Notes under the pieces: model-generated
Told to the model about the DNA's origin: nothing
The model's database searches: none
The model's input: only the letters and a program-made list of their open reading frames with translations
Position numbers and translations under genes: made by a program
Shown: positions 16,647 through 24,758 of the stretch, in pieces
How the letters are laid out: each line of letters begins with the position of its first letter
How positions within the stretch are numbered: the stretch's first letter is position 1
From: Methanothrix sp.
Lineage (GTDB): Archaea; Halobacteriota; Methanosarcinia; Methanotrichales; Methanotrichaceae
Direction: 5' to 3'
NCBI RefSeq assembly: GCF_030055635.1
Contig: NZ_JASFYM010000001.1
Location: 1 to 64,000 of the forward strand
Length of the DNA: 64,000 nucleotides

Positions 16647-17228
16647 AAGGACTTTTTTGGGACCAGCATCTCTGGGCCGCGTACCTGTCTAACTGGAATC
16701 CGCAGCGGCAGCATCCAGATTTATGGGAGGCCTATCCATTTTATGTGGATTAGATTATAAACAGGATTAGATCATCATTTTTATGATATGGATATCACCG
16801 CATGTTCTGTGAGGGAAGTTTTTTTCCAAATCGAGAGGATCTCTTTGGGTTACTTAATGTACTCTGCCTTCGTTGAGTTGATCTCGATCTGCCGGTTCCC
16901 TTCGATGTGTCTATTTTGAACAATGTCGGCATGGAAATCGACATCCTGGGACATTAATACTTGTACAACGCCATAAAGCAGGGTTGATGGCTATGAATCG
17001 CCTGAAATATTGCTTTTGCGCTTATCCACACGTCTTAGGTAAACTACCTATTTATAGTCCACTGCGTAGCTTTATATAAATAAATTTAAAATTTAACATG
17101 TATTTCGTGATTTATAGACTATTTTATGTAACATACAATATTATATAAACTTATGAGGAATAATATAGAAATGCCGACAAAAGCCAAATTACTTATAGCA
17201 TGTTGCAAATTTCTAATGGGGGATTCTC
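16647..17228. other. AT-rich intergenic region, possible 34-codon frame
   Basis: This stretch of about 580 bases before the flavodoxin gene becomes AT-rich from about 17040. A minus-strand frame at 16850-16954 reads MSQDVDFHADIVQNRHIEGN and ends INSTKAEYIK; it looks protein-like and stays open some codons upstream, so it may be the tail of a decayed gene, but no ribosome-binding site is seen. TATA-like CTTTATATAA occurs at 17069-17078 and another near 17138. No RNA gene is apparent. Confidence 0.35.
17189..17198 (+). promoter_or_regulatory. TATA box of the flavodoxin gene
   Basis: TTACTTATAG is about 35 bases before the TTG start at 17229 and would place the transcript start near 17217, at the GGGGGAT ribosome-binding site (17218-17224). 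Stronger boxes at 17069 and 17138 could serve as additional, more distant starts. Confidence 0.45.
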
Positions 17229-17666
17229 TTGGCGAAAATTGCGATAATCTACGCAAGCGGCCTTGGCAGGACCAAAAAGATGGCAGAGACGATAGCCGAG
17301 GGTGCGAAGACGATTGAAGGTGTCGAAGTGGTCTTGAAGGACGCATACGATGCAAAAATACCGGAGGATATAGAGGGGGCGTCGGCAATACTTCTAGGAG
17401 GGTCTACATATAACGGCAAACTGAACAGAGCTATGGACCCAGTTCTAGAAAAGCTGGCGTCGGTAGACCTGAAGGGTAAGGTAGGGCTGGCCTTTGGATC
17501 TTACGGCTGGCACGATGTTGGGGTTCCGACGCTCATCGAAAAAATGAAGTCTTTCGGCATGAACGTGATTGAGCCGGGCCTCAGCGTTGTCCAGGTGCCA
17601 GATGCAAAAGCTCTGGAAAGGTGTTTCCACCTGGGTCGAACCGTAGCAAAGGGGGTCACAAACTAA
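17229..17666 (+). CDS. Flavodoxin-like FMN protein
   Basis: The 145-residue single-domain flavodoxin has the FMN phosphate loop IIYASGLGRTKKMAETIAEG at the N-terminus, LLGGSTYNGKLN around the isoalloxazine ring and AFGSYGWHDVGVP as the 90s loop. These features match the flavodoxin domain of FprA-type diiron flavoproteins more than classical electron-transfer flavodoxins. The metallo-beta-lactamase half of FprA is absent. The start is TTG 17229 after GGGGGAT. It is likely a soluble electron carrier; the partner is not evident from the neighbours. Confidence 0.85.
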   Translation: MAKIAIIYASGLGRTKKMAETIAEGAKTIEGVEVVLKDAYDAKIPEDIEGASAILLGGSTYNGKLNRAMDPVLEKLASVDLKGKVGLAFGSYGWHDVGVPTLIEKMKSFGMNVIEPGLSVVQVPDAKALERCFHLGRTVAKGVTN

Positions 17667-17751
17667 GGGCTTGAATGATGCATTGGACTCTATGATAGTT
17701 CAGCAAAAGAACCGACGGGAGATGTACTGCCGGTAGAACCAGCATATAACT

Positions 17752-17852
17752 GGCTCATGCGGCCGAATATTCGGAGGGCAGGCTCTGGTAACTCCAACTA
17801 GCAACAGACTTTTTTGTTAGATCGCCGCCCATCGAATCACAGGGGATGAGCC
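17752..17852 (-). mobile_element. MITE-like element, GGCTCAT family, copy F
   Basis: The 101-bp unit begins GGCTCATGCGGCCGAAT and ends GAATCACAGGGGATGAGCC. In reverse orientation both ends match copies A and D. It lies between the flavodoxin gene and the convergent reductase gene. No convincing direct repeat flanks it. It encloses CAGACTTTTTTGTTAG (about 17803-17818), which could act as a terminator for the flavodoxin transcript. Confidence 0.6.
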
Positions 17853-17935
17853 TATGGAGATCTCATCTCTGGCTGTTGATTCCAGCAGAGTGATTCAGTG
17901 ATTCTATCCAGCGACTCATCTTTGAGCTGTCCGCT

Positions 17936-19042
17936 CTAAACCATCCTCGAGATCATCGATGCTATGAGCTTTGCTGGAGCTCTCGGCGCGAGCCATCTTA
18001 AAAAGCTCCTGTAGCTGAGGCCATGAGCATGTATGTCTATGTATCTCTCCAGAAGCGATCTGTCATCCATGAACATGTTGAATAGCAGATCCGGAAAGCG
18101 GTGCATGATGCGGGCCAGAAGAAGTGACGCTCTGAGATCGTCTCCGAACTCACTTTTGCACCTGCGTTGATACTCCACAAGATCGCATCCATCGCTGAGA
18201 TGCTCAGCTGCTACATCTGCTGCGATCTGGCCGGACCTCACAGCGTAGGCGATCCCCTCTCCTGTGAAGGGATCCACCATGCCGGCCGAGTCGCCACAGA
18301 GCATTGTTCTTCTGCCCCCAAGGTATCTGGACGGCCCTGAGAGCGGGATCGTGTGGCCATGGATCCTGCCGCGGAATCCCCTGGCCCTCATGAGCTCCTC
18401 AAGGATCCCTCTTATGTTCGAGGATCGAAGACCGCCAGCGCCGACCGAGTGGTAGCTTCCGTGTGGGAAGACCCAGGCGTAGCCCATATCTGCCTTCCCA
18501 AAGTGCATCTCCATAAAATCATCGGTGTCTTCGGCAGCCACCTCTGAGACCAGGCACACACCGGTCGTTTCATCTCTGGAGCGTATCTTCCTGCCCAGCA
18601 TGCCCGTGTGACCATCAGCCAGCACCAGAAGCCTGCCCTCATGGATGGCACCTGCTCTGATCCGGACGCACTCCCCCATCTCCGATATCTCCTTGGCCCT
18701 CCTTCCGAACAGGACCTCTGCTCCAGCCTCCTCCGCCCTTCTCACGAGCATCTCATCGAAGACGCTTCTGGTGACAAGCGTTGAGAGCCTTTCAGATCTG
18801 GAGATCTCAGCGCAGCGATCCCTGAAGAATATCCGTATTCGGGAGACCTCAGCATCTATAACCTCATCAGGAATCCTGAAGTCGAGGTACGATCTTGCTC
18901 TCTCTGAGAGAGCACCGCCGCACGGCTTGTACCTCGGGAAAGTCTCCTTCTCGATGAGAAGAACCCGCAGGCCGAGCCTGGCGCCCTCAAGAGCTGCAGA
19001 TGCGCCTGCCGGCCCTCCACCTATCACTATGAGGTCGTACAT
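17936..19042 (-). CDS. Geranylgeranyl-reductase-family FAD protein
   Basis: Flavoprotein of the geranylgeranyl reductase family that in archaea saturates isoprenoid lipid chains. The 368-residue protein opens with the dinucleotide fold MYDLIVIGGGPAGASAA, followed by the PCGGALSER substrate-side motif, the VLADGHTG strand and the second FAD motif MLCGDSAGMVDPFTGEGIAYA. ATG 19042 gives the conventional start; an ATG at 19060, which overlaps the preceding gene by 11 bases, is an alternative. It is downstream of and coupled to the DUF2240 gene. Other members act on menaquinone or other polyprenyl substrates, so the substrate is not certain. Confidence 0.8.
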   Translation of the reverse strand: MYDLIVIGGGPAGASAALEGARLGLRVLLIEKETFPRYKPCGGALSERARSYLDFRIPDEVIDAEVSRIRIFFRDRCAEISRSERLSTLVTRSVFDEMLVRRAEEAGAEVLFGRRAKEISEMGECVRIRAGAIHEGRLLVLADGHTGMLGRKIRSRDETTGVCLVSEVAAEDTDDFMEMHFGKADMGYAWVFPHGSYHSVGAGGLRSSNIRGILEELMRARGFRGRIHGHTIPLSGPSRYLGGRRTMLCGDSAGMVDPFTGEGIAYAVRSGQIAADVAAEHLSDGCDLVEYQRRCKSEFGDDLRASLLLARIMHRFPDLLFNMFMDDRSLLERYIDIHAHGLSYRSFLRWLAPRAPAKLIASMISRMV

Positions 19043-19049
19043 ACAGGAG

Positions 19050-19514
19050 CTAGGCAGCATCCCTGGAGGAGATCAGGTTCTGATACGCCTCCCGGGCCAG
19101 ATCAGATACATCGATCTCGAGCTCTCTCGCCACCAGAAGTGCAACCGCATCCAGCTCGACAAGCCTCTGGAGCGAGTCCTGCCGCTCGTTTATCATCGCG
19201 ATGATCTCCTTCCGGCTCATGCCTGTCTTCGAAGATATCATTCTGACCGCCCGATCGAAGATGCCCTCTGCAGGGGCGGGTTTGAACCCAACAGGTACAT
19301 CGATATCCCTGTTGGAATGCACCACATCTCCATCGATGCGAACCAGGCCTTCCCTCTCAGCTTCCATCAGAAGAGCCCGGACATTTTCTGGAGGCCCCCA
19401 CTTCATGTCCAGCGAGAGCACGAATATGAAGTCGCTTATCTTCAGGCTGCTCTTCCCGCGCTTCTTGAACGGCAGGGCCACAAGGTACCTCTTTTCCTGA
19501 TCCAAATGAAACAC
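19050..19514 (-). CDS. DUF2240-family archaeal protein
   Basis: A 154-residue soluble protein with the family pattern LVALPFKKRGKSSLKISDFIFVLSLD at the N-terminus, a winged-helix-like middle (ALLMEAEREGLVRIDGD) and a C-terminal helical region (MSRKEIIAMINERQDSL). The function of DUF2240 is unknown. The start appears to be GTG 19514. It is followed by, and overlaps with, the flavin reductase gene. Confidence 0.75.
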   Translation of the reverse strand: MFHLDQEKRYLVALPFKKRGKSSLKISDFIFVLSLDMKWGPPENVRALLMEAEREGLVRIDGDVVHSNRDIDVPVGFKPAPAEGIFDRAVRMISSKTGMSRKEIIAMINERQDSLQRLVELDAVALLVARELEIDVSDLAREAYQNLISSRDAA

Positions 19515-19538
19515 CCTCTCAGACTTTCAGCAGCGCTT

Positions 19539-19769
19539 CTACTGGGCCGAGCATGTATGGCGACGCATAGCTAAGATTGAAGATTTATCACGGTAATTTC
19601 CTCGATCACCAGCACCTCCATGGAGCCTCCACTCTGTATATAACACTCTTGCAACGCTCACGCATGCATCCATGTTATTGGGCATTTTCACATCAGTTAG
19701 ATCGCCTGCATGTATCACTAATCCCTTTCTGTACTTGTGATCGATCCTGCCAGTATCGCCAAGTTTCAT
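19539..19769 (-). pseudogene. Possible remnant of a metallophosphoesterase
   Basis: A 76-codon frame reads MKLGDTGRIDHKYRKGLVIH and continues AGDLTDVKMPNN. IHAGDLTD is the metal-binding motif of small metallophosphoesterases, and MKLGDTG resembles their opening with part of the DTHG loop missing. The remainder (ARVLYTEWRLHGGAGDRGN) fits no intact fold. It may be a short decayed copy or a chance frame. It lies upstream of the DUF2240 gene. Confidence 0.25.
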
Positions 19770-19826
19770 AGGACGGGCTCCTTCTTGGCTCGGAAAGCAT
19801 TTATTCCAGCAGTCAGATTTCATCTC

Positions 19827-20285
19827 ATGCGATATGTCCTTTTTCTCCTGGCATGCCTGCTGGTGCTGGGCACGGCAGATGCGCTTTTCGAGAACACATC
19901 ACCACAGATGTATATTGATAGATACAACAGCAATATAGATCAGGCGCCACAGGCGCTGAGGGAGCTGCTCGGAAGCGAGAGGGTTGAGATCAACATACTC
20001 CTCAATAACGGCACACTCTACATGCTCGGTCTGGAGACGCTCAAGGGGCGCATAGTGGCGTCGTATCCTGGCGGAATAGCTGATCCGACGATAACCATAG
20101 ACACCTCTGAGAGCACGATCCAGAGGGTGGTATCCTCAAGCGACCCTGTGGCGGCATTCAAGGATGCTAAAGAGAAGGGAGAGGTGAGGATAGAGGCCAC
20201 CAGGCTCACGACCAGACTCAAGCTCGCGCTCGTGCTGGCGAGTGCGGATGTCTTTAAATACTTTTTAGGTGTCTTCTTTGCATAG
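19827..20285 (+). CDS. Secreted or membrane-anchored protein with a possible SCP2-like domain
   Basis: The 152-residue protein has a clear signal sequence (MRYVLFLLACLLVLGTADAL). The mature part ends in a helix that could anchor it (LKLALVLASADVFKYFLGVFF). The middle, TLKGRIVASYPGGIADPTI then DPVAAFKDAKEKGEVRIE, resembles the beta-sheet and tail of SCP2-fold proteins, but this is tentative. ATG 19827 is chosen because GCATTTATTC lies about 25 bases upstream, fitting a leaderless transcript. A flavin-reductase gene follows after 9 bases. Confidence 0.6.
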   Translation: MRYVLFLLACLLVLGTADALFENTSPQMYIDRYNSNIDQAPQALRELLGSERVEINILLNNGTLYMLGLETLKGRIVASYPGGIADPTITIDTSESTIQRVVSSSDPVAAFKDAKEKGEVRIEATRLTTRLKLALVLASADVFKYFLGVFFA

Positions 20286-20294
20286 AGGAAAATT

Positions 20295-20972
20295 ATGAAA
20301 GTAATCGCCATAAACGGAAGCCCCAAGATGGATGCGGGGAACACTGCTCGCATACTGAATCCGTTCCTGGATGGCATGCGGGAAGAGGGAGCTGATGTGG
20401 AGCTCTTCCACACCAGGAAGCTCAAGATCGGGCCGTGCAACGGAGATATGAGCTGCTGGTTCAGGAACCCTGGAAGGTGCGGCCAGAATGACGATATGCA
20501 GATGCTCTATCCGAAGTTCGAGGAGGCCGATGTGATAGTCTGGGCCACGCCTGTGTACTTCTCCGGAGTTACCGGCCCGCTCAAGAACCTGATGGACAGG
20601 CAGCTACCGCTTCATGTTCCAGGCACGGTGCCGAAGAAGAAGCAGAAGGTAGTGCTGGTCTCATCCTGTGGCGCGTGGGAGATCGGGGCATTCGATCCCA
20701 TACTCGTACAGATGAGGGCGATATATTCAATGCCTGATGCAGCGGAGTTCGTCGCCGCGCTCCTGCGCCCGGGTGCAGAGGCGATGAGGTACATGCCCGA
20801 GGGGGCAATTGAAGATGTGGTCAGGGCCGCAAGGGATGCTGGCAGAGAGCTCGTTAGGACAGGGCGAATATCAGAGAGCCTCCTCAAAACTGTGAGCAGA
20901 CCGCTGATGAGCGAGGAGGAGTACATGAGTATGGGAGAGAAGGCTCTGGAGGAGGTCAGAAAAAGTGCATGA
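20295..20972 (+). CDS. NADPH-dependent FMN reductase-family flavoprotein
   Basis: The flavodoxin-like fold is shown by MKVIAINGSPKMDAGNTARI, ADVIVWATPVYFSGVTGPLKN and a VVLVSSCGAWEIG loop. The 225-residue length is like iron-sulfur flavoproteins (Isf), but the compact CX2CX2C cluster motif of Isf is absent: here the cysteines read CNGDMSCWFRNPGRC, so no Fe-S cluster is predicted. It probably reduces flavins or quinones, or acts in redox stress. Likely co-transcribed with the upstream secreted-protein gene. Confidence 0.8.
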   Translation: MKVIAINGSPKMDAGNTARILNPFLDGMREEGADVELFHTRKLKIGPCNGDMSCWFRNPGRCGQNDDMQMLYPKFEEADVIVWATPVYFSGVTGPLKNLMDRQLPLHVPGTVPKKKQKVVLVSSCGAWEIGAFDPILVQMRAIYSMPDAAEFVAALLRPGAEAMRYMPEGAIEDVVRAARDAGRELVRTGRISESLLKTVSRPLMSEEEYMSMGEKALEEVRKSA

Positions 20973-21046
20973 GCCGCGCGATGGCTCTGGCATCCTTTTT
21001 ACATGCGACTGAGGTCTCAGTAATTGCCATAAACGTTAAGAACAAA

Positions 21047-21154
21047 GCTCATCCAGGCGAATTAGCGGAATAGTGATAATGGCGAAAAATGAAGCTTCAC
21101 CGGTACCGAAAATCCGGCTCAATCCAGCTTTCCGATAATTCGCCTGGATGAGCC
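21047..21154. mobile_element. MITE-like element, GGCTCAT family, copy E (near-perfect inverted ends, 9-bp direct repeats)
   Basis: The ends GCTCATCCAGGCGAATTA and the reverse complement of TAATTCGCCTGGATGAGC match over about 23 positions with one mismatch, enclosing some 60 bp. The unit is flanked on both sides by the identical 9-mer AAGAACAAA (21038-21046 and 21155-21163), a target-site duplication. The interior differs from the other copies, but the ends share GGCTCAT, CGAAT and CGGA with copies A, D and F. It lies in the 428-bp gap before the transglycosylase gene, in which the only other recognisable item is a TATA-like GCTTATAATG near 21348-21357. Confidence 0.85.
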
Positions 21155-21400
21155 AAGAACAAATTAGCCTCTGACATGAGTACCAGGCAACTCTTGGTGA
21201 TCCTAAACTTCTGGAGGTCAAAGAGGCTGATTTCAGACTTTGGCCGCTGACGCCACATAATGCGGCACAGTCTTCGATCTTTTCTGTCGCTGACTTCTTA
21301 TCAGTACATACCGCTGGAATTCAGTCGCACAACGCGAAGTGCTAAATAGCTTATAATGAGCTCCATGTGATTCAGCAAAACCTGTTGGGAAGAGCTGCAG

Positions 21401-22606
21401 ATGTCAGAGCATTTCTCCTTCGAGGTCCTGAAGCGGTCAAGGATGACGCGTGCGAGGCTTGGGGTGATCAGGACGCGCCGGGGGCATATAGAGACGCCCC
21501 AGTTCATTCCTGTGGCAACAGTGGCATCTGTCAGGGCTCTCGGATCAGATGATCTCAGGGCTCTTGGTGTGCAGGCGATATTCGCAAACACATATCATCT
21601 GCACCTGAGAACCGGAGAGGACCTCATCAGGAGACTGGGCGGGCTGCACAGGTTCATGTCGTTTGATGGCCCTATTTTCACAGACTCAGGCGGGTTCCAG
21701 GCTTTCTCACTGGGACTGGGAAGAGAGCACAACATAAGCAAGATTGGAAGCATATTCCCGCATGGAAGACGATCTGCAGAGCGGAGGGAGAACCTGACGA
21801 GGATCACGGATGAGGGGGTGGCCTTCAAGTCCCTCATCGATGGCGGATGGCATTTTCTCGACCCCAGGAGCGCTATGAGAATACAGAGCAGGCTCGGATC
21901 TGATATCGTAATGGCGTTCGATGAATGCACATCTCCCCTCTCCGATTATGATTACACCAGAGAGGCGATGGAGAGGACCCACCGCTGGGCTGTCCAGTCC
22001 TTGAGGCATCACGACAGGAGACAGGCGATATACGGCATCATACAGGGGGGATGGTTCGAGGACCTCCGCAGGGAGAGCGCGGATTTCATAAGGTCGCTGC
22101 CGTTCGACGGCATCGCGATCGGCGGCTCACTCGGAAACTGCAAGGCGGACATGCACCAGGTTCTTGACTGGGTGGTTCCCAGGCTGGATGAGCGGCCGAG
22201 ACATCTCCTTGGAATCGGGGAGATCCCGGATATCTTCGAGTGCGTCGAGAGGGGCGTCGATACATTCGACTGCGTCCATCCGACACGAATCGCACGCAGA
22301 GGCAACCTGTACATATCCCCGGCATCTGGAGGATGCCTGGAAAACAAGTTCAGGATAAGCATCAAGTCGTCGAGCTTCAAGGACGATAAAAGACCGGTGG
22401 ATCCGAGATGTGGATGTCCGACATGCAGGATGTACAGCAGGGCATATCTCAGGCACCTCTACATCTCGAACGAGCTCTCCTACTTCAGGGCTGCCACCGT
22501 ACATAACGTGTATTTCATGCTCAGGCTGATGGAGTCGATACGGAGATCGATAAGAGATGGGAGGTTCAGCGCGCTCAAGAGAAGGTGGATGAAGAGTGAG
22601 CCATGA
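21401..22606 (+). CDS. tgt: Bacterial-type queuine tRNA-ribosyltransferase (TGT)
   Basis: TGT swaps the wobble guanine of GUN-anticodon tRNAs for a queuine-type base. This 401-residue protein is of the bacterial/eukaryotic type, not the archaeal ArcTGT that modifies position 15: it lacks the PUA region and carries FTDSGGFQAFSLG (D95), MAFDECTSP, GIIQGG, GVDTFDCVHPTRIARRG (nucleophile D290) and zinc ligands C337, C339, C342 and H368. The pocket that reads GGLAVGE in preQ1-using bacterial enzymes reads GGSLGNC at 241-247, placing Gly245 at the position of Val233; eukaryotic queuine-using enzymes also have Gly there. The gene overlaps the transporter gene by 11 bases, suggesting a salvage operon. 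Confidence 0.92.
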   Translation: MSEHFSFEVLKRSRMTRARLGVIRTRRGHIETPQFIPVATVASVRALGSDDLRALGVQAIFANTYHLHLRTGEDLIRRLGGLHRFMSFDGPIFTDSGGFQAFSLGLGREHNISKIGSIFPHGRRSAERRENLTRITDEGVAFKSLIDGGWHFLDPRSAMRIQSRLGSDIVMAFDECTSPLSDYDYTREAMERTHRWAVQSLRHHDRRQAIYGIIQGGWFEDLRRESADFIRSLPFDGIAIGGSLGNCKADMHQVLDWVVPRLDERPRHLLGIGEIPDIFECVERGVDTFDCVHPTRIARRGNLYISPASGGCLENKFRISIKSSSFKDDKRPVDPRCGCPTCRMYSRAYLRHLYISNELSYFRAATVHNVYFMLRLMESIRRSIRDGRFSALKRRWMKSEP

Positions 22607-23381
22607 TGTTCGATCTGGCAGAGATCCAGTCGATGAAAAACTCCGTTTATCGCATGACCCTGCATGGAGACCATCTGGCCCCAGGATCCGCATCGATAAA
22701 ACACAGGCTGCGATTGTACTCTGCGGGCTTTACATATTCTTCTCGCTGGCCGGCAACATAGCCGCGACAAAGGTCACCTACTTCGGGAGGCTCGTCATGG
22801 ATGCCGGCTTCATATACTCCATGACCTTCACATGGAGGGACCTGATACACAAGCAGCTCGGTAAGAGAGCTGCCATCACCACGATCTGGCTGAGCGCGTT
22901 TATCAACCTTCTGGCAGCCCTGTACTTTCAGATAGTGGTTCTGATGCCAGCGGAGCCTGAATGGGCCGCGAATGGAGGGCAGGCTGCGTGGCAGTTCCTC
23001 TTCGGGATATTCGAGACATCCGGAGGCCCCTGGTGGCAGTCCATATTCTCCCTCCAGCTCAGGATAGTTCTCGGCTCAGTGATCACCATGGTCATAGCAG
23101 AGCTCATCGACACCCAGATATATCACCTCTGGGTCACCGGCTGGGGCAGGAACAGGCCACAGTGGGCCAGGGTCGCGGTGTCCAACGCGATATCAATACC
23201 TGTGGACAGCACCTTGTTCCCGCTTATAGCATTCACAGGAATAATCGGATTCGATGCGATGATCCAGATGTTCCAGACGAACATCGTTGTGAAGGCGATC
23301 GTCACCCTTCTATCGTTCTGGACGATATACCTGGTGCCGGAGAGGCCGATATTCGAGCAGCATGAGGCAGAACAGAATTGA
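22596..23381 (+). CDS. YhhQ-type queuosine-precursor transporter
   Basis: Integral membrane protein of the YhhQ/QPTR (COG1738, VUT) family, which imports queuosine precursors such as preQ0, preQ1 or queuine. After a 35-residue hydrophilic lead there are about six transmembrane helices. Family features include NIAATKVTYFGRLVMDAGFI, FTWRDLIHKQLGKRAA, VIAELIDTQIYH and VSNAISIPVDSTLF (the conserved D of the last motif). The start is GTG 22596 behind AGGTGGAT, inside the tgt 3' end, so translation is coupled. This partnership is the best evidence that the neighbouring TGT uses an imported base. Confidence 0.88.
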   Translation: MSHDVRSGRDPVDEKLRLSHDPAWRPSGPRIRIDKTQAAIVLCGLYIFFSLAGNIAATKVTYFGRLVMDAGFIYSMTFTWRDLIHKQLGKRAAITTIWLSAFINLLAALYFQIVVLMPAEPEWAANGGQAAWQFLFGIFETSGGPWWQSIFSLQLRIVLGSVITMVIAELIDTQIYHLWVTGWGRNRPQWARVAVSNAISIPVDSTLFPLIAFTGIIGFDAMIQMFQTNIVVKAIVTLLSFWTIYLVPERPIFEQHEAEQN

Positions 23382-23467
23382 CTCCAGAAATGGTGATACG
23401 CTGCCTGAGGGGAAAGCGCTTCCAGAACATAGAATAATTTAAGTAGATTTCTACCCAACGTGGAATC

Positions 23468-24592
23468 ATGGACGTACTGGTGCTCTGCATCGACCGCGAT
23501 GACGATCTGGGTCGGAAGGCCGGCATAAAGAGCCCCGTGGTTGGAAGGGAGGAGAACCTGAATGCGGCTCTTGCTCTCGGGCTTGCTGATCCGGAGGAGT
23601 CCGACACCAACACGATCTTCGGCGGGCTGAAGATCTATGACGAGATCTCCGCAGAACGATCTGTCGAGATAGCGACGATCACCGGCGACGAGAAGGTCGG
23701 TCTCAGCGCGGACAGAAAGCTTGCAGAGCAGCTTGAAGATCTCATAGAGCGTCTGGACCCGAAGTCTGTAATTGTCGTATCGGACGGCGCTGAGGATGAG
23801 GCGATACTTCCGATCATCCAGTCCAGGATAAAGGTCGACGGCGTGAGGCGCATACTGGTCAAGCAGAATCCGAGCATCGAGAGCACGTACTACCTGCTGA
23901 AGCAGGTCTTCACAGACCCGAAGATAAGCCACACGATATTCATCCCACCCGGCCTGGCGCTGCTGATGTTCTCCATATTCTACCTGCTGAACTATCCGAA
24001 CGGGGCGATCATAGCAATAACAGGCTCTGTCGGGCTGTACCTCCTGTTCAGAGGTCTCGGGCTGGACGATTTCCTGGACGAGACGAAGAAGACGCTGAGA
24101 GGATCGCTGTACGCAGGCAAGATATCATTCGTCACGTACATACTTGCCGGGATGCTGATAATAATAGCCACGATCCAGGGCATAGCGAATGTGTGGTACT
24201 CGTACAAAGGACCGATATGGTATGGCTACCTCACGCTGATGATGCTCTTCATAAACGCCAGCGTCTGGTGGTACGTCGCGGCAGGCATCTGCGCCAACGT
24301 CGGGAAGCTCATAGATATGCACCTTGAGGGTATAAAGGATCCAAGGACGTACTCATACCCATTCTTCCTCTTCGCAACGGGTCTCATATTCTGGGGCGCG
24401 AGCATAGTGATACTTGCGAACTTCACCCAGGACTTCAGCATGTCCCCTCTGAGCTCGATACAGTACTTTGCGGTGTGCGCGATGGGGGCCATGGCCACCG
24501 CCCTCCTCGGAATAAAGCTCAAGAGCTACATAGCCAAGAGGAATGGGGTGGGCAGAGACCTCATAAAGGAGGGCGTGAAGACGAAGTGCTGA
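23468..24592 (+). CDS. DUF373-family archaeal membrane protein
   Basis: Conserved archaeal protein of 374 residues. The N-terminal soluble domain (1-155) begins MDVLVLCIDRDDDLG and includes VVSDGAEDE, giving a Rossmann-like alternation. The C-terminal half has six to seven transmembrane helices. The function of DUF373 is not known. It has its own promoter: ATTTAAGTAG is centred about 27 bases before the ATG, giving a very short leader. It follows the transporter gene at 86 bases but is probably a separate unit. Confidence 0.85.
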   Translation: MDVLVLCIDRDDDLGRKAGIKSPVVGREENLNAALALGLADPEESDTNTIFGGLKIYDEISAERSVEIATITGDEKVGLSADRKLAEQLEDLIERLDPKSVIVVSDGAEDEAILPIIQSRIKVDGVRRILVKQNPSIESTYYLLKQVFTDPKISHTIFIPPGLALLMFSIFYLLNYPNGAIIAITGSVGLYLLFRGLGLDDFLDETKKTLRGSLYAGKISFVTYILAGMLIIIATIQGIANVWYSYKGPIWYGYLTLMMLFINASVWWYVAAGICANVGKLIDMHLEGIKDPRTYSYPFFLFATGLIFWGASIVILANFTQDFSMSPLSSIQYFAVCAMGAMATALLGIKLKSYIAKRNGVGRDLIKEGVKTKC

Positions 24593-24712
24593 CGCGGGAG
24601 AATGTTTTTGGTTGCAATTGTGATCTGCTCCCGCATACCAGTCAGCTGTGTGCTGTGGCAAATGGGTATGCGTTCATCAGCACGCCTGCATGTTTTGTAC
24701 AGGCCACCCGAT

Positions 24713-24758
24713 ACCCTCCTCTCCGGCCTGAGGACAGGAGTCTGCGCCCTGCTCTCTC
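24713..24758 (-). mobile_element. Solitary IS605-type right-end motif (copy i)
   Basis: Minus-strand sequence GAGAGAGCAGGGCGCAGACTCC, hairpin TGTCCTCA, GGCCGGAGAGGAGG is nearly the same as the motif at 51633-51682 and similar to the right end of the tnpB at 63690. It starts at the stop codon of the DUF116 gene. No transposase or tnpB accompanies it. It may be a remnant of an IS605-type element or a stranded guide-RNA scaffold end. Confidence 0.6.

Noticed and set aside
20295-20972. Identification as an iron-sulfur flavoprotein (Isf).
   Set aside because: The compact CX2CX2C cluster motif is not present; cysteines are spaced CX5CX7C.
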